The notes: generated from the sequence alone by a model not told the origin. A stretch of DNA of 64,000 nucleotides from Paenibacillus sp. 1001270B_150601_E10 (GCF_015558675.1 NZ_JADMOL010000009.1:1-64000); one strand, 5' to 3'; shown: positions 34,382 through 42,859, numbered from the stretch's first letter. A program made the numbers and translations.

Positions 34382-35275
34382 ATGTTTCCAAACAATCTGC
34401 ACGGGGATGATGAAATATACGGGGATTTCCCGTTTACATTGAAGATTCATCAGCTGCCCTCGTCTGTGCCTGCACATGTGCATCATTTTATTGAATATAC
34501 GTATGCGTTTCACGGGAGAGGCACCGAGCTTGTGAATGGCGTTGCTCGCGAGCTTGTACCTGGGACCTTTACATTACTATTCCCTCATCAGGTTCATGAG
34601 ATTAGAGTTGAGCCTGGCGAGGAGCTCCACCTTTATGTAGGAGCGATAGGTCTAAAAGGATTCTTTGGACCTGACGACTCGCTTTACTCCCTTCATCGAC
34701 TTCTTAAAGATGCGGAGAATGATTCAATATCCACGTATAAGCTGGATGAGGCAGCTTCTTGTGACATCATAAAGCTGCTTCAGGAGATGCACCAAGAGGT
34801 GTTGGAGGAGGAGCCATGGCATCGAATGATGTTTGTGGCAAAGCTCATTCAGCTGTTTATCGTGTTTGACCGCTACCGGAAGCGGACGTTGGAGAGTCCA
34901 GCGGACAAGCGCATGATCCAAGGCCGAGGAGGCATGTGGCAGGTCATTCAGTATGTGTACCAGAACTTCAAGGAGGATATATCCCTTGAATCGCTGGCGC
35001 AGCAGTTTAATTACAGCCCTTCTTATGTAAGTTCGGCCTTTAAGCAGATGATCGGAGAGAATTTTATTTCTTTTCTGGAAAGGATACGAATTGCACATGC
35101 AGCGAATTTGCTGATTGGGACTGATATGAAAATTACGGACATTGCCTTTGAGGCGGGGTTTAAGTCCTACTCGACCTTTGCCCGCGTATTTCAGGAGCAT
35201 ATGAAAATGTCTCCGACGGCATATCGCAAACATGAGGGGATCGATACACAGGAAGGTACAAATGGAGCACAATAA
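34382..35275 (+). CDS. AraC-family regulator with cupin sensor domain
   Basis: A 297-residue regulator. The N-terminal half is an AraC-type cupin (VPAHVHHFIEYTYAFHGRGT, LLFPHQVHEI) likely to bind a sugar. The C-terminal half has the two AraC helix-turn-helices (DISLESLAQQFNYSPSYVSS and MKITDIAFEAGFKSYSTFAR) with the end motif MSPTAYRK. ATG 34382 follows GAAAGAGGG with 6 bases spacing. Divergent to the GH92 gene, which is its probable target (inference from context). Confidence 0.9.
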   Translation: MFPNNLHGDDEIYGDFPFTLKIHQLPSSVPAHVHHFIEYTYAFHGRGTELVNGVARELVPGTFTLLFPHQVHEIRVEPGEELHLYVGAIGLKGFFGPDDSLYSLHRLLKDAENDSISTYKLDEAASCDIIKLLQEMHQEVLEEEPWHRMMFVAKLIQLFIVFDRYRKRTLESPADKRMIQGRGGMWQVIQYVYQNFKEDISLESLAQQFNYSPSYVSSAFKQMIGENFISFLERIRIAHAANLLIGTDMKITDIAFEAGFKSYSTFARVFQEHMKMSPTAYRKHEGIDTQEGTNGAQ

Positions 35276-35281
35276 CAAGCT

Positions 35282-35316
35282 AGCCCGCCATCGCTGTGTC
35301 CAAGCAATGGCGGGCT
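35282..35316. terminator. Hairpin between AraC regulator and chemoreceptor genes
   Basis: AGCCCGCCAT/ATGGCGGGCT (35282-35291, 35307-35316), a 10-bp GC-rich stem between convergent genes. No T run; possibly an inefficient terminator. Confidence 0.6.
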
Positions 35317-35342
35317 TATGTCGTCGTATGTCATGGTGAAGA

Positions 35343-36599
35343 CTATAATTTGAAAACTTGAATGGTGCGCTGAAGCTGCAGCACCTTCTGTTGGAGCTCT
35401 TCGGTAGATTCCAGCATGCTTTGAACCGAGTGAATCTGCTCGTTCATCGAAGCAGATACTTCTTCCGTTCCCGCAGCCGATTCCTCCGTAATGGCAGAGA
35501 TGTTCTCTATAGAGCCTGAGATGTTGCGTGCATGCTCAAGCATGAGATCGCTTTCTTTTGCAAAGTTCGCAATTTGTTCGGTAATGAACTTGACGCTCCC
35601 TACAATGTCTCTAAAGATGCGTTCGGTCTCTTGAATCATCGTCGTTTGCGTGTAAACGACATCTTCATTTTTTTTGATATGAACGAGGGCTTGCTGAATT
35701 CCTTGTTCAATACCTTTAACCAGAGTAAACACTTCTCTTGTCAGAGAGGAGGACTCTTCTGCAAGCTTGCGAACTTCTTGCGCAACAACTGCAAAGCCTA
35801 GCCCGTGCTCGCCAGCTCGTGCGGCTTCAATCGAGGCATTCAGGGAAAGCAGGTTCGTTTGCTCTGCAATCTCGGAAATGCTGCTAGTAATCTTGGAAAT
35901 GCCGTTCGCTTGCCGGGCAAGTTCGCTTATTGTCTCTGCAACCTGCTCTGTCGCCTCGACGTTGCGCTTCATCCCCTCGGTCTGCGTATCGATTGCCTGC
36001 CGTCCCTTGTTAACGAGTGCAAGCGTCTGATTGCCGCGTTCGTTCATCTCCTTCGTAGAGTGAGCATAGCTCGCAACACGCTCCTCAATCTCCTTCATCG
36101 ATTCCGTCATGCCTGCGATATCCTCGGAGATCTCTGAGGAACCAATGGCAAGCTCATTGGAAGATGCCGCGACCTGTTCCATGACAAGCTTCATGTTCTG
36201 ATTTTTCAAGTACATGTCACGTCCTGAATCCGATACATGCTTAGAGAGGTCCGTCGTCTGCTGCAGAATCTGACGCAGCTGATCCAGCATGCGATTGAAC
36301 GTCTGTCCCAGATCGCCAACGACATCGTCGGCATTTACTTGGAGCTTCTGAGAGAAGTCGCCTTTCGCTACCTGCATCGCTGAATAAGAGATTTCTTTGA
36401 TCGGAGCGCTAAGGGAACGATCAATCATATTCAGAATGGGATAACTAGCAGCAAGCAGGACGACGATCGCGATCAACCCAACAAGAAGATTTGCATCGAA
36501 CAGGAGAAGAACGAGCATACAGAGGGAGAATAGTCCCAGAATACTGTAGCAACCCAATAATAGCTTTTGTCTAAAGCTTAGTGCTGATAACCTATTCAA
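35343..36599 (-). CDS. Methyl-accepting chemotaxis protein without external sensor domain
   Basis: A 418-residue chemoreceptor. Two hydrophobic helices (about residues 11-34 and 38-58) are separated by only a few residues, so there is no extracellular ligand domain. A HAMP domain follows (LSAPIKEISYSAMQVAKGDF), then a long methyl-accepting coiled coil with the tip motif AEQTNLLSLNASIEAARAGE. The signal must come from the membrane, the cytoplasm or a partner. TTG 36599 is preceded by AAGGGGCGG with 5 bases spacing; the open frame extends further upstream without a site. No che genes are nearby. Confidence 0.9.
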   Translation of the reverse strand: MNRLSALSFRQKLLLGCYSILGLFSLCMLVLLLFDANLLVGLIAIVVLLAASYPILNMIDRSLSAPIKEISYSAMQVAKGDFSQKLQVNADDVVGDLGQTFNRMLDQLRQILQQTTDLSKHVSDSGRDMYLKNQNMKLVMEQVAASSNELAIGSSEISEDIAGMTESMKEIEERVASYAHSTKEMNERGNQTLALVNKGRQAIDTQTEGMKRNVEATEQVAETISELARQANGISKITSSISEIAEQTNLLSLNASIEAARAGEHGLGFAVVAQEVRKLAEESSSLTREVFTLVKGIEQGIQQALVHIKKNEDVVYTQTTMIQETERIFRDIVGSVKFITEQIANFAKESDLMLEHARNISGSIENISAITEESAAGTEEVSASMNEQIHSVQSMLESTEELQQKVLQLQRTIQVFKL

Positions 36600-36730
36600 G
36601 TTGACCGCCCCTTCACCAATAGTATCCAAAACTAGGCTTATTATAGCATTGGGTGAATCAAGCAGTCTATGAAAATGTACCCAATCGGGATGAATGATGA
36701 CGAATTCGATCGAATAGAGGGAGAACACGT

Positions 36731-36762
36731 AAAAAGAGCTCTCAACATGACGTTGAAAGCTC
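36731..36762 (-). terminator. Terminator of the minus-strand SASP gene
   Basis: GAGCTCTCAAC/GTTGAAAGCTC (36736-36746, 36752-36762), one mismatch, followed on the minus strand by TTTTT. Confidence 0.78.
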
Positions 36763-36802
36763 GAAAAATCGTTAAGTATATGGGGTGTAGGCATAAAATG
36801 AA

Positions 36803-37027
36803 TTAACGAACGGAGCGACCAGCAAGCTGCTGTTCAGCGATTTGAACAAGACGCTTCGTCATATAACCCCCGATGGAGCCAGTATCACGAGTCGTATAGT
36901 TGCCATAGTAACCATCTTGCGGAATGGGAATGCCCAATTCATTTGCTACCTCCAACTTCATTTGTTGAAGAGCGGCTGTAGCTTGAGGAACAACCAGGTT
37001 GTTCGTACGGCTTTGATTAACTGCCAT
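36803..37027 (-). CDS. Alpha/beta-type small acid-soluble spore protein
   Basis: A 74-residue SASP that coats and protects spore DNA. Both family signatures are present: ALQQMKLEVANELGI with the protease cleavage site around KLEVAN, and TRDTGSIGGYMTKRLV. ATG 37027 lies behind a near-perfect AAGGAGGTGATC ribosome site. A sigma-G promoter is 24-53 bases upstream, consistent with forespore expression. It is about 85 percent similar by eye to the SASP encoded at 40904. Confidence 0.95.
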   Translation of the reverse strand: MAVNQSRTNNLVVPQATAALQQMKLEVANELGIPIPQDGYYGNYTTRDTGSIGGYMTKRLVQIAEQQLAGRSVR

Positions 37028-37050
37028 GTGGATCACCTCCTTGTGAATGT

Positions 37051-37080
37051 TATTATGAGGAATCAGCACATTTATATTCA
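37051..37080 (-). promoter_or_regulatory. Sigma-G promoter of SASP gene
   Basis: On the minus strand TGAATA (37080-37075), a 17-base spacer, then CATAATA (37057-37051). This is a strong match to the known sigma-G consensus. The predicted leader is short (about 18 bases). Confidence 0.75.
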
Positions 37081-37238
37081 GATGTTCAATTCAGCCATAA
37101 ATGTAAATAATGCCAAATCGCATGGGGCGACTTGGCATTATAAAGGCGATGAATTCAGCGATTGGATTCGCGAATACGATCATGATTTCAATGGTGAAAG
37201 CTATCCATGTTTTAAGCTCATTAAGGCTAATTTAATGC

Positions 37239-38204
37239 TTACGGATTTACAATATCCAGATCAAGGACAAGCTCTACAGGCTGGTTCGGCTCAAGTTCAA
37301 TCAGGCCGGTCGTTTCTTGATCAAAAGGCAGGTTAGGCGCATCTGGCAGCCATGTATAGGGTTCGATGCAGATAATCTCGTCTGCTTCTCCGCGAGTATA
37401 CAATACCCAGTGCTTGAAGAATGGCTGATTGCCTGCGTAGCGGATCTGGTATCCATCATCGCGTGTCAGCCAAGCTTCCGGCTTATGCTCGCCAATGCTG
37501 AATACGGTATCGAAATCCGTACCCTTCAGATTCATGCCTTGATTAAGCGCATCGAGTTCGCCGAGCGGCTCTGTACGTCCTGTCATAATAAGCTCCTCAT
37601 CAAGCTCATAGATGCCTGTTACAGGAACCTTGAGCGACCAGCGCTGCGGCTCGCCATCAATCAAGAGCCAGGTATGGGTTCCGAATCCAAATGGAGCAGG
37701 CTTTTCGCCTACATTTTTAATCGACAGCTTCTGCGTGAGCTTCCCATGGGACAACTCCAGCGTCATGGAGAGCTCAAGCGGCGTAGGGTACTGGCGGCTC
37801 CAGTTCTCATCTTGTGCTGTGCTCAGTGTGCAAGTTACACTGCAGCGGTCTTCTTGTGCTTCTTCACTAGCAACGGTCCATGCTTGAAGGCGATGCAGAC
37901 CGTGAATATGGTTATCATTGGCTGTGTTTTGATCAAATTGATAGTCGACTCCAGCGTAGCTGAATTTACCGCGGCGGATGCGTCCTGGCGGCATCAGCAT
38001 CGGAATCCCGAAGTGATAAGGCTTTGTCATGTAGTAATCGAGGTCACTTTCAGCAGGAGTACGCAGAACTTCGCGCTCCGCTACTTTGTCCCATAAACGA
38101 ATGACATTGCAGCCTAGGCCTGGCAGCAAGGTTGCTTCCAGCGTCTCGCTATGTAGAATCAGGGTTTCATAACCATTCCATTGCCCTCTTGTAATCTGAT
38201 GCAT
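37239..38204 (-). CDS. Aldose 1-epimerase-like protein
   Basis: A 321-residue protein with the galactose-mutarotase fold: ATLLPGLGCNVIRLWD near the N-terminus, PYHFGIPMLMPPGRIRRGKF, the active-site-type His in NDNHIHGLHRLQ, then FGFGTHTWLLID and ICIEPYTWLPDAPN with the catalytic-type Glu. Such enzymes interconvert alpha and beta sugars or hexose-6-phosphates. ATG 38204 follows GAGGAG; the longer frame to 38222 would include the site. Probably connected to the sugar metabolism of the nearby GH92 gene, though not in its operon. Confidence 0.88.
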   Translation of the reverse strand: MHQITRGQWNGYETLILHSETLEATLLPGLGCNVIRLWDKVAEREVLRTPAESDLDYYMTKPYHFGIPMLMPPGRIRRGKFSYAGVDYQFDQNTANDNHIHGLHRLQAWTVASEEAQEDRCSVTCTLSTAQDENWSRQYPTPLELSMTLELSHGKLTQKLSIKNVGEKPAPFGFGTHTWLLIDGEPQRWSLKVPVTGIYELDEELIMTGRTEPLGELDALNQGMNLKGTDFDTVFSIGEHKPEAWLTRDDGYQIRYAGNQPFFKHWVLYTRGEADEIICIEPYTWLPDAPNLPFDQETTGLIELEPNQPVELVLDLDIVNP

Positions 38205-38557
38205 GGTATCTTCTCCTCGCAATCCTTATCTTGATCTCTTCATCCATCTTGTGCAGCTAATGCTGACTTTATTAAGCGTATCATAACTGATTGGGGTTGG
38301 AAAAGTTAACTTCTCACAAGAAATAACTTAAATGAACACAAGTCTTGTGGCGGAGCATTATTAAGTGAAAAGGAGTGTGGATGTCACGCAAAAGGGGATA
38401 TCATCGAACGTAAGTAGTCATAAGTTTCACCTTGTGTGAAATGGATCATCCATCTTGAGTCGAGAGGTATGACATGATAGGAAAAGAAGGAGTGCTGGAA
38501 AGCTCTGCATGGCATCGCTGCACCATACACTTTTACCTTGGAAAAGGAGGAATCTCA
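38205..38557. other. Intergenic region upstream of the DUF2871 gene
   Basis: About 350 bases. It holds a 10-codon ORF at 38381-38413 behind AAAGGAGTG, and an in-frame extension of the DUF2871 gene from ATG 38474. Neither is convincing. No clear promoter was found. Confidence 0.4.
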
Positions 38558-38983
38558 TTGAAACGGCTGTTGCATACAAGCATGTTTTATACGATTATTG
38601 GGCTTATCGGCGGCGTGTTTTATCGCGAATACACGAAAATGATGGACTTCGAAGGTTCAACACAGCTTGGTCTCGTACATACCCACTTTTTAATGCTTGG
38701 GATGTTTATGTTCTTTATCATCCTATTGATGGAGAAGCAATTTCAGATAATGAGGCATAAATGGTTCAATGCTTTTTACATCTGCTATAATATCGGCCTG
38801 TTGATCACAGGTGGAATGCTGACTACACATGGCATTATGACTGTCCAAGGCAAGACGACGGGACCAGCCATTTCGGGCATCGCGGGACTTGGGCATATTT
38901 TTCTTGGAATAGGCATTGCTATTTTGTTTGTCATCTTATATAAATCCATCTCTGGCTCCAAAAACGAGCCGCAGCGCTCATGA
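38558..38983 (+). CDS. DUF2871 membrane protein
   Basis: A 141-residue protein with four hydrophobic helices and conserved histidines (LGLVHTHFLMLGMFMFF, TTHGIM, GLGHIFLGIG) arranged as in DUF2871 proteins; the histidines could bind a metal or haem. The function is unknown. TTG 38558 lies behind AAAGGAGG with 7 bases spacing, which is better than the upstream ATG at 38474. Single gene. Confidence 0.82.
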   Translation: MKRLLHTSMFYTIIGLIGGVFYREYTKMMDFEGSTQLGLVHTHFLMLGMFMFFIILLMEKQFQIMRHKWFNAFYICYNIGLLITGGMLTTHGIMTVQGKTTGPAISGIAGLGHIFLGIGIAILFVILYKSISGSKNEPQRS

Positions 38984-39007
38984 ATTGGCAATATCATCCG
39001 GTATTTG

Positions 39008-39036
39008 TTGACAAATGATATGAAAATGGTTATTCT
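39008..39036 (+). promoter_or_regulatory. Sigma-A promoter of the T-box/trpS transcript
   Basis: TTGACA (39008-39013), 17-base spacer, TATTCT (39031-39036). Transcription should start near 39043, just before the T-box leader. Confidence 0.85.
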
Positions 39037-39059
39037 ATTGGATAACTTAACGGTGAGCT

Positions 39060-39418
39060 GACAAGCTTCACCTTCGGATTAAATCCATGATGAGGAAGAG
39101 TACGCTGTTCATAGCAGTTACAGAGAGCCGATGGCTGGTGGGAATCGGTGCTGCAGTATCGCGGAATGGACCTCGGAGTGCTGGGAGGAACTATCTTTGC
39201 AGTGAGGATCGCATGATCTCTTGATTGCATTGATGATAATGCCCGGCCGCTGACTCAGCGTTATAGAGAAGAGGCATATGCAGTGTAGCTTGTTAACTGT
39301 TTGTCTGCAGGAAAGGTACAAGTGCAGGGAGCAGTTAAAGTGAATTGGATGGCATATGCGAATTAGGGTGGTACCACGGTCTTTCGTCCCTTTCCAGGGA
39401 TGGAAGGCCTTTTTTATT
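39060..39418 (+). promoter_or_regulatory. T-box leader sensing tRNA-Trp
   Basis: The leader ends with the conserved 14-base T-box AGGGTGGTACCACG (39365-39378), followed by the terminator arm. In the stem I region the specifier appears to be TGG at 39167-39169 in the context GAATGGACC, matching tryptophan and the downstream trpS. The AGAGAG and GATGG type motifs of stem I are present near 39121-39135. Uncharged tRNA-Trp should stabilise the antiterminator and allow trpS transcription. Confidence 0.9.
39378..39416 (+). terminator. T-box terminator before trpS
   Basis: The arms around GGTCTTTCGTCCC and GGGATGGAAGGCC (39378-39408) form a stem that overlaps the last bases of the T-box, followed by a run of six Ts. 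This is the regulated attenuator. Confidence 0.85.
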
Positions 39419-39486
39419 TGGACATTTCGCATTCATTTACTTATAGGCATTCAGCCTCCATAACATGTATAAGGAGTGTTTATCAC

Positions 39487-40473
39487 ATGAAACGCGTATT
39501 ATCTGGTATTCAGCCAAGCGGACAGCTAACCATGGGAAACTATATCGGAGCCATGAAAAACTTTGTGGCGCTTCAAGAAGATCATGAGTGCTTCTTCATG
39601 GTCGTGGATCTCCATGCGATTACGGTACCACAGGAGCCTGCAGCCCTTCGAGAGCAGAGCGAGCAGGTAGCGGCTCTCTACATTGCCGCAGGTATCGACC
39701 CTTCAAAGGCAGCAATCTTCCTGCAGTCGCATGTGCCGCAGCATGCGGAGCTCGGATGGATGCTGACGACGCTTACCAATATGGGTGAGCTTGAGCGGAT
39801 GACACAGTTTAAAGACAAAGCAGCAGGCAAAGAATCGGTAGGTGCGGGATTGTTTGTCTACCCATCCTTGATGGCAGCAGATATTCTGCTTTACAATGCC
39901 GATCTTGTACCAGTGGGCGAAGATCAGAAGCAGCATCTGGAGCTTACGCGGGATATCGCAGGCCGATTCAATCATCGCTTTGGCGACTTCTTCAGAGTGC
40001 CTGAGCCATATATCCCTGAGGTTGGCGCACGCGTGATGTCTTTAGATGACGCTTCGAAGAAAATGAGCAAGAGCAATCCAAATCCAGGAAGCTTTATTGC
40101 TTTGCTGGATGACCCGGCCGTTATCAAGAAGAAGATTAGCCGTGCGAAAACAGATTCTGAGGCGCTTGTGAAGTATGATCCAGTCAATAAACCTGAGATC
40201 AGCAATTTGCTGGGCATCTACTCGCATGTTGCCAATATGTCGATTCAAGAGATCGAGGCTAAATATGAAGGTCAGATGTATGGGCCATTCAAAAAGGAAT
40301 TGGCTGAGGCTGTCGCATCCATGATAGAGCCGCTTCAGGCTCGCTATCATGAAGTTCGCAAATCCGGCGAGCTATATGATGTTCTTCGCTCCGGTGCTGA
40401 ACGCGCTCAGGAAGTGGCCGAGAAGACGATGGATGAAGTGAAGAAGCGCATGGGGTTCGTGCTTCCACGATAG
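39487..40473 (+). CDS. trpS: Tryptophanyl-tRNA synthetase
   Basis: A 328-residue class I aminoacyl-tRNA synthetase that charges tRNA-Trp. The HIGH-equivalent region is SGIQPSGQLTMGNYIGA at the N-terminus and the KMSKS loop is ASKKMSKSNPN. Length matches bacterial TrpRS (about 330). ATG 39487 follows AAGGAGTG; upstream in-frame codons lie inside the T-box terminator. It is regulated by the T-box leader. Confidence 0.97.
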   Translation: MKRVLSGIQPSGQLTMGNYIGAMKNFVALQEDHECFFMVVDLHAITVPQEPAALREQSEQVAALYIAAGIDPSKAAIFLQSHVPQHAELGWMLTTLTNMGELERMTQFKDKAAGKESVGAGLFVYPSLMAADILLYNADLVPVGEDQKQHLELTRDIAGRFNHRFGDFFRVPEPYIPEVGARVMSLDDASKKMSKSNPNPGSFIALLDDPAVIKKKISRAKTDSEALVKYDPVNKPEISNLLGIYSHVANMSIQEIEAKYEGQMYGPFKKELAEAVASMIEPLQARYHEVRKSGELYDVLRSGAERAQEVAEKTMDEVKKRMGFVLPR

Positions 40474-40499
40474 AGAGCAGTGTATTGTATAAATAAATC

Positions 40500-40556
40500 G
40501 AGCAGAGCGAAAGCTTTTCCTTTATAATAGGGGCTTTTGTTCTGCTCTTTTTTGTA
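40500..40556 (+). terminator. Terminator of trpS
   Basis: GAGCAGA-G-CGAAAGC (40500-40514) pairs with GCTTTTG-T-TCTGCTC, followed by six Ts. It may also serve the convergent small gene. Confidence 0.82.
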
Positions 40557-40572
40557 TCAGATTTTATAGCAC

Positions 40573-40770
40573 TTAGGAAGAAGGGGTGGCGGCTTGATTC
40601 TCTTCTGCTCTGCGAAGACGTGCTTTTACGATAAAGCCTGCTCCCATATTGAAGATGGACAATACGGCAAACAGAATCGCCAGCCAAGCCGAATAGCTCA
40701 TCGATATTGCTGTAGCCATCATAAGGACTACGGAAGAGCAAGCAAACCATAACGACAGACCTTTACTCAC
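40573..40770 (-). CDS. Small two-helix membrane protein
   Basis: A 65-residue protein with two hydrophobic helices (LWFACSSVVLMMATAISMSY; AWLAILFAVLSIFNMGAGFI) and a basic then polar tail (KARLRRAEENQAATPSS). It recalls DUF5325/YlaF-type proteins of Bacillales, but this is not certain. GTG 40770 is behind AAAGGAGAG with good spacing. Convergent with trpS, function unknown. Confidence 0.65.
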   Translation of the reverse strand: MSKGLSLWFACSSVVLMMATAISMSYSAWLAILFAVLSIFNMGAGFIVKARLRRAEENQAATPSS

Positions 40771-40818
40771 GGGAATCTCTCCTTTTTCATATGAAGTACA
40801 AAAATGATGATTGGTTCG

Positions 40819-40848
40819 TGAATAACAATCCACTTCAAGGATAAAATA
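40819..40848 (+). promoter_or_regulatory. Probable sigma-G promoter of second SASP gene
   Basis: TGAATA (40819-40824), 17-base spacer, TAAAATA (40842-40848; two mismatches to CATAATA). Less perfect than the promoter of the paralogue at 37051-37080. Confidence 0.5.
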
Positions 40849-40903
40849 AGCTTGCAAGCTTGCAACTACTCATAGCACCAGCTTGAAAGGAGATTTTATC
40901 ATC

Positions 40904-41125
40904 ATGGCAAACAATCAATCTCGTACAAACAACTTGGTCGTTCCTCAAGCTACTGCAGCTCTGCAACAAATGAAATATGAAATTGCAAACGAATTGGGTA
41001 TTCCAATTCCTCAAGATGGATACTACGGTAACTACACTTCCCGTGACACGGGTTCCATCGGTGGTTACATGACAAAACGTTTGGTGCAACAAGCACAACA
41101 AACATTGTCTGGCTACAACCGCTAA
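40904..41125 (+). CDS. Alpha/beta-type small acid-soluble spore protein, second copy
   Basis: A 73-residue SASP with the same signatures as the copy at 36803: ALQQMKYEIANELGIPIPQD and SRDTGSIGGYMTKRLVQQ. It should bind and protect DNA in the forespore. ATG 40904 follows AAAGGAG. The C-terminus differs (QTLSGYNR versus QLAGRSVR). Multiple alpha/beta SASP genes are normal in spore formers. Confidence 0.95.
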   Translation: MANNQSRTNNLVVPQATAALQQMKYEIANELGIPIPQDGYYGNYTSRDTGSIGGYMTKRLVQQAQQTLSGYNR

Positions 41126-41175
41126 TCTAGGGTTGCGTCAAGTAATCCATACTTGAAGTTATTACAAGAGGTATT

Positions 41176-41210
41176 CAAAGGTCGTCCCAAGCGCGCGGGG
41201 CGGCCTTTTG
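41176..41210 (+). terminator. Terminator of second SASP gene
   Basis: CAAAGGTCGTCCC (41176-41188) pairs with GGGCGGCCTTTTG (41198-41210), with G-T pairs, and the T run within and after the stem. Confidence 0.7.
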
Positions 41211-41449
41211 CTGTGTGTTCGGAAAAATTTGTCATCGCTTGACGAAGAATATCTTGGGAACTTGCCATGTTCCCTGTATAATTACACTGTACCATGGTTT
41301 CCAAGTTTCGGAAAGAATGTACATATGGATGGGTGACACTTCACAAGAATATCCATCCGTACCCTAAAATAACCATCAAGCAACCACCAAAAATGTGGGT
41401 AATAAAGAGAAATGACTTAGAAGTCTAAGGTTGAGGAAAGGATGTAGGC
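41211..41449. other. Intergenic region before the 93-aa gene
   Basis: About 240 bases with no gene or clear signal. Confidence 0.4.
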
Positions 41450-41731
41450 ATGAGTCGAATTATTTTTGTTGAATACCGGATTGACCCTTCAAGAAGAGAG
41501 GAGTATTTGCAATTGGTTCAGGCCAAGCTTGCTTCATACTCCAACGTTGTATTATATGAAGGAACAGATCAGCCCAATGTGTTCGTTGAGCAGTATATGA
41601 ACACGACAGAGGAACAATATCTGGAGATGAAGCGCATTCGTCATTCAGAGGAAAGTGATTGGGATTTGATCACAGACTGTATTCCAGGTGGACGAGCCAA
41701 GCTGCATATATGGGAATTTAAATCAAGATAA
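41450..41731 (+). CDS. Unrecognised 93-aa protein, possibly dimeric alpha-beta barrel
   Basis: A 93-residue protein whose strand-helix-strand pattern (IIFVEYRIDPSRREEYLQLV, VVLYEGTDQPNVFVEQYM, then a helix and KLHIWEF) recalls dimeric ferredoxin-like barrels such as antibiotic-biosynthesis-monooxygenase or NIPSNAP proteins. I cannot assign a function. The ATG follows GAAAGGATG. It lies upstream of ctaB on the same strand with about 175 bases between. Confidence 0.65.
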   Translation: MSRIIFVEYRIDPSRREEYLQLVQAKLASYSNVVLYEGTDQPNVFVEQYMNTTEEQYLEMKRIRHSEESDWDLITDCIPGGRAKLHIWEFKSR

Positions 41732-41803
41732 GCACTTCATGGATGCAATGTTCATAAAAAATAGTCATCTAATTGTCAAATTCATGAACGATTGATGTGG
41801 AGA

Positions 41804-41833
41804 TTGTCACAGCTTAACGATATTTGCTATGAT
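41804..41833 (+). promoter_or_regulatory. Sigma-A promoter of ctaB
   Basis: TTGTCA (41804-41809), 18-base spacer, TATGAT (41828-41833) with the extended -10 TG at 41825-41826. Confidence 0.72.
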
Positions 41834-41906
41834 GAAACTGCGGTAAGTAATACAATCGTTTTTAAAGCTACTTACCTGTGTGAAACAACAAGGGGGCACG
41901 GTGCTA

Positions 41907-42833
41907 GTGGACAAATCAGTAACTTATCGGACCTCTTCCGATTCCGTGTTGACTCCAGGGCCAATACGAGTCGGATTATGGAAAGAATTTATTCAATTAG
42001 CGAAGCCTGGCATCATTCGTTCCAATCTTATGGCCACCTTCGCCGGATTCTGGGTAGCTGCCCGTTGGGATATCCCTTGGCTTACGCTGTTATGGGTACT
42101 ATTAGGCACAACATTAGTGATGGCTTCATCTTGCGTTTTCAATAACTATTTTGATCGAGATTTCGATATGAAGATGGAAAGAACACGTAACAGAGCCTTG
42201 CCAACAGGACGCTTGAAGCCTTCGACGGTATTAAGCTATGCGATTATCTTAGGGGTGATCGGGACAGCGGTCCTATTCTTCCTCGTTAACACGCTGGCAG
42301 GAATATTCGGCCTTGTCGGGATGTTCGTGTACGTGGTTGTGTACACGCTATGGCTGAAGCGTACTTCGACGTGGAGTACCTCGGTTGGAGCGATCTCAGG
42401 AGCTATGCCGCCAGTGATTGGTTATGTAGCGGTTACTCAGCAGGTGGACTTGGCCGCTTGGCTCTTGTTTGCGCTGCTATTCCTGTGGCAGCCGCCGCAC
42501 TTCTGGGCGCTTGGCATTCGTCGAGTAGAGGAATACCGGGCAGCCGGCTATCCGCTGCTTCCTGTGGTAAAGGGCATTAAACGCACAAAGTGGCAGATGA
42601 TTCCATATGTGCTGCTCATGCTGCCATTGCCATGGCTGTTCTATGCGTACAATTACTCAGGACTTATTTATGGCGTTCTAGGCACAGTTATTAACGCAGC
42701 CTGGTTGTATATTTGCATTGCAGGACTGTGGGCGGAAGATGACGAGAAGTGGGCAAAGAAAAACTTTATTATGTCTGTGAATGTTCTAATGCTTCATGTT
42801 ATCGTGCTCGTGGCGAACACGATCAGCGGATAA
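41907..42833 (+). CDS. ctaB: Protohaem IX farnesyltransferase (haem O synthase)
   Basis: A membrane prenyltransferase of about 308 residues that converts haem B to haem O, the precursor of haem A for cytochrome oxidase. Eight to nine hydrophobic helices, with the prenyl-diphosphate-binding motif NNYFDRDFDMKMERTRNR and the second conserved loop WQPPHFWALGIRR. GTG starts at 41901 and 41907 both follow AAGGGGG; spacing slightly favours 41907. A sigma-A promoter lies upstream. Followed by sco after 26 bases, which suggests one operon for oxidase assembly. Confidence 0.94.
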   Translation: MDKSVTYRTSSDSVLTPGPIRVGLWKEFIQLAKPGIIRSNLMATFAGFWVAARWDIPWLTLLWVLLGTTLVMASSCVFNNYFDRDFDMKMERTRNRALPTGRLKPSTVLSYAIILGVIGTAVLFFLVNTLAGIFGLVGMFVYVVVYTLWLKRTSTWSTSVGAISGAMPPVIGYVAVTQQVDLAAWLLFALLFLWQPPHFWALGIRRVEEYRAAGYPLLPVVKGIKRTKWQMIPYVLLMLPLPWLFYAYNYSGLIYGVLGTVINAAWLYICIAGLWAEDDEKWAKKNFIMSVNVLMLHVIVLVANTISG

Positions 42834-42859
42834 CGGAATCAACGGAGGGAGAATGATTC

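Noticed and set aside
38381-38413. 10-codon ORF behind AAAGGAGTG upstream of the DUF2871 gene
   Set aside because: Too short to support; no attenuator structure follows it.
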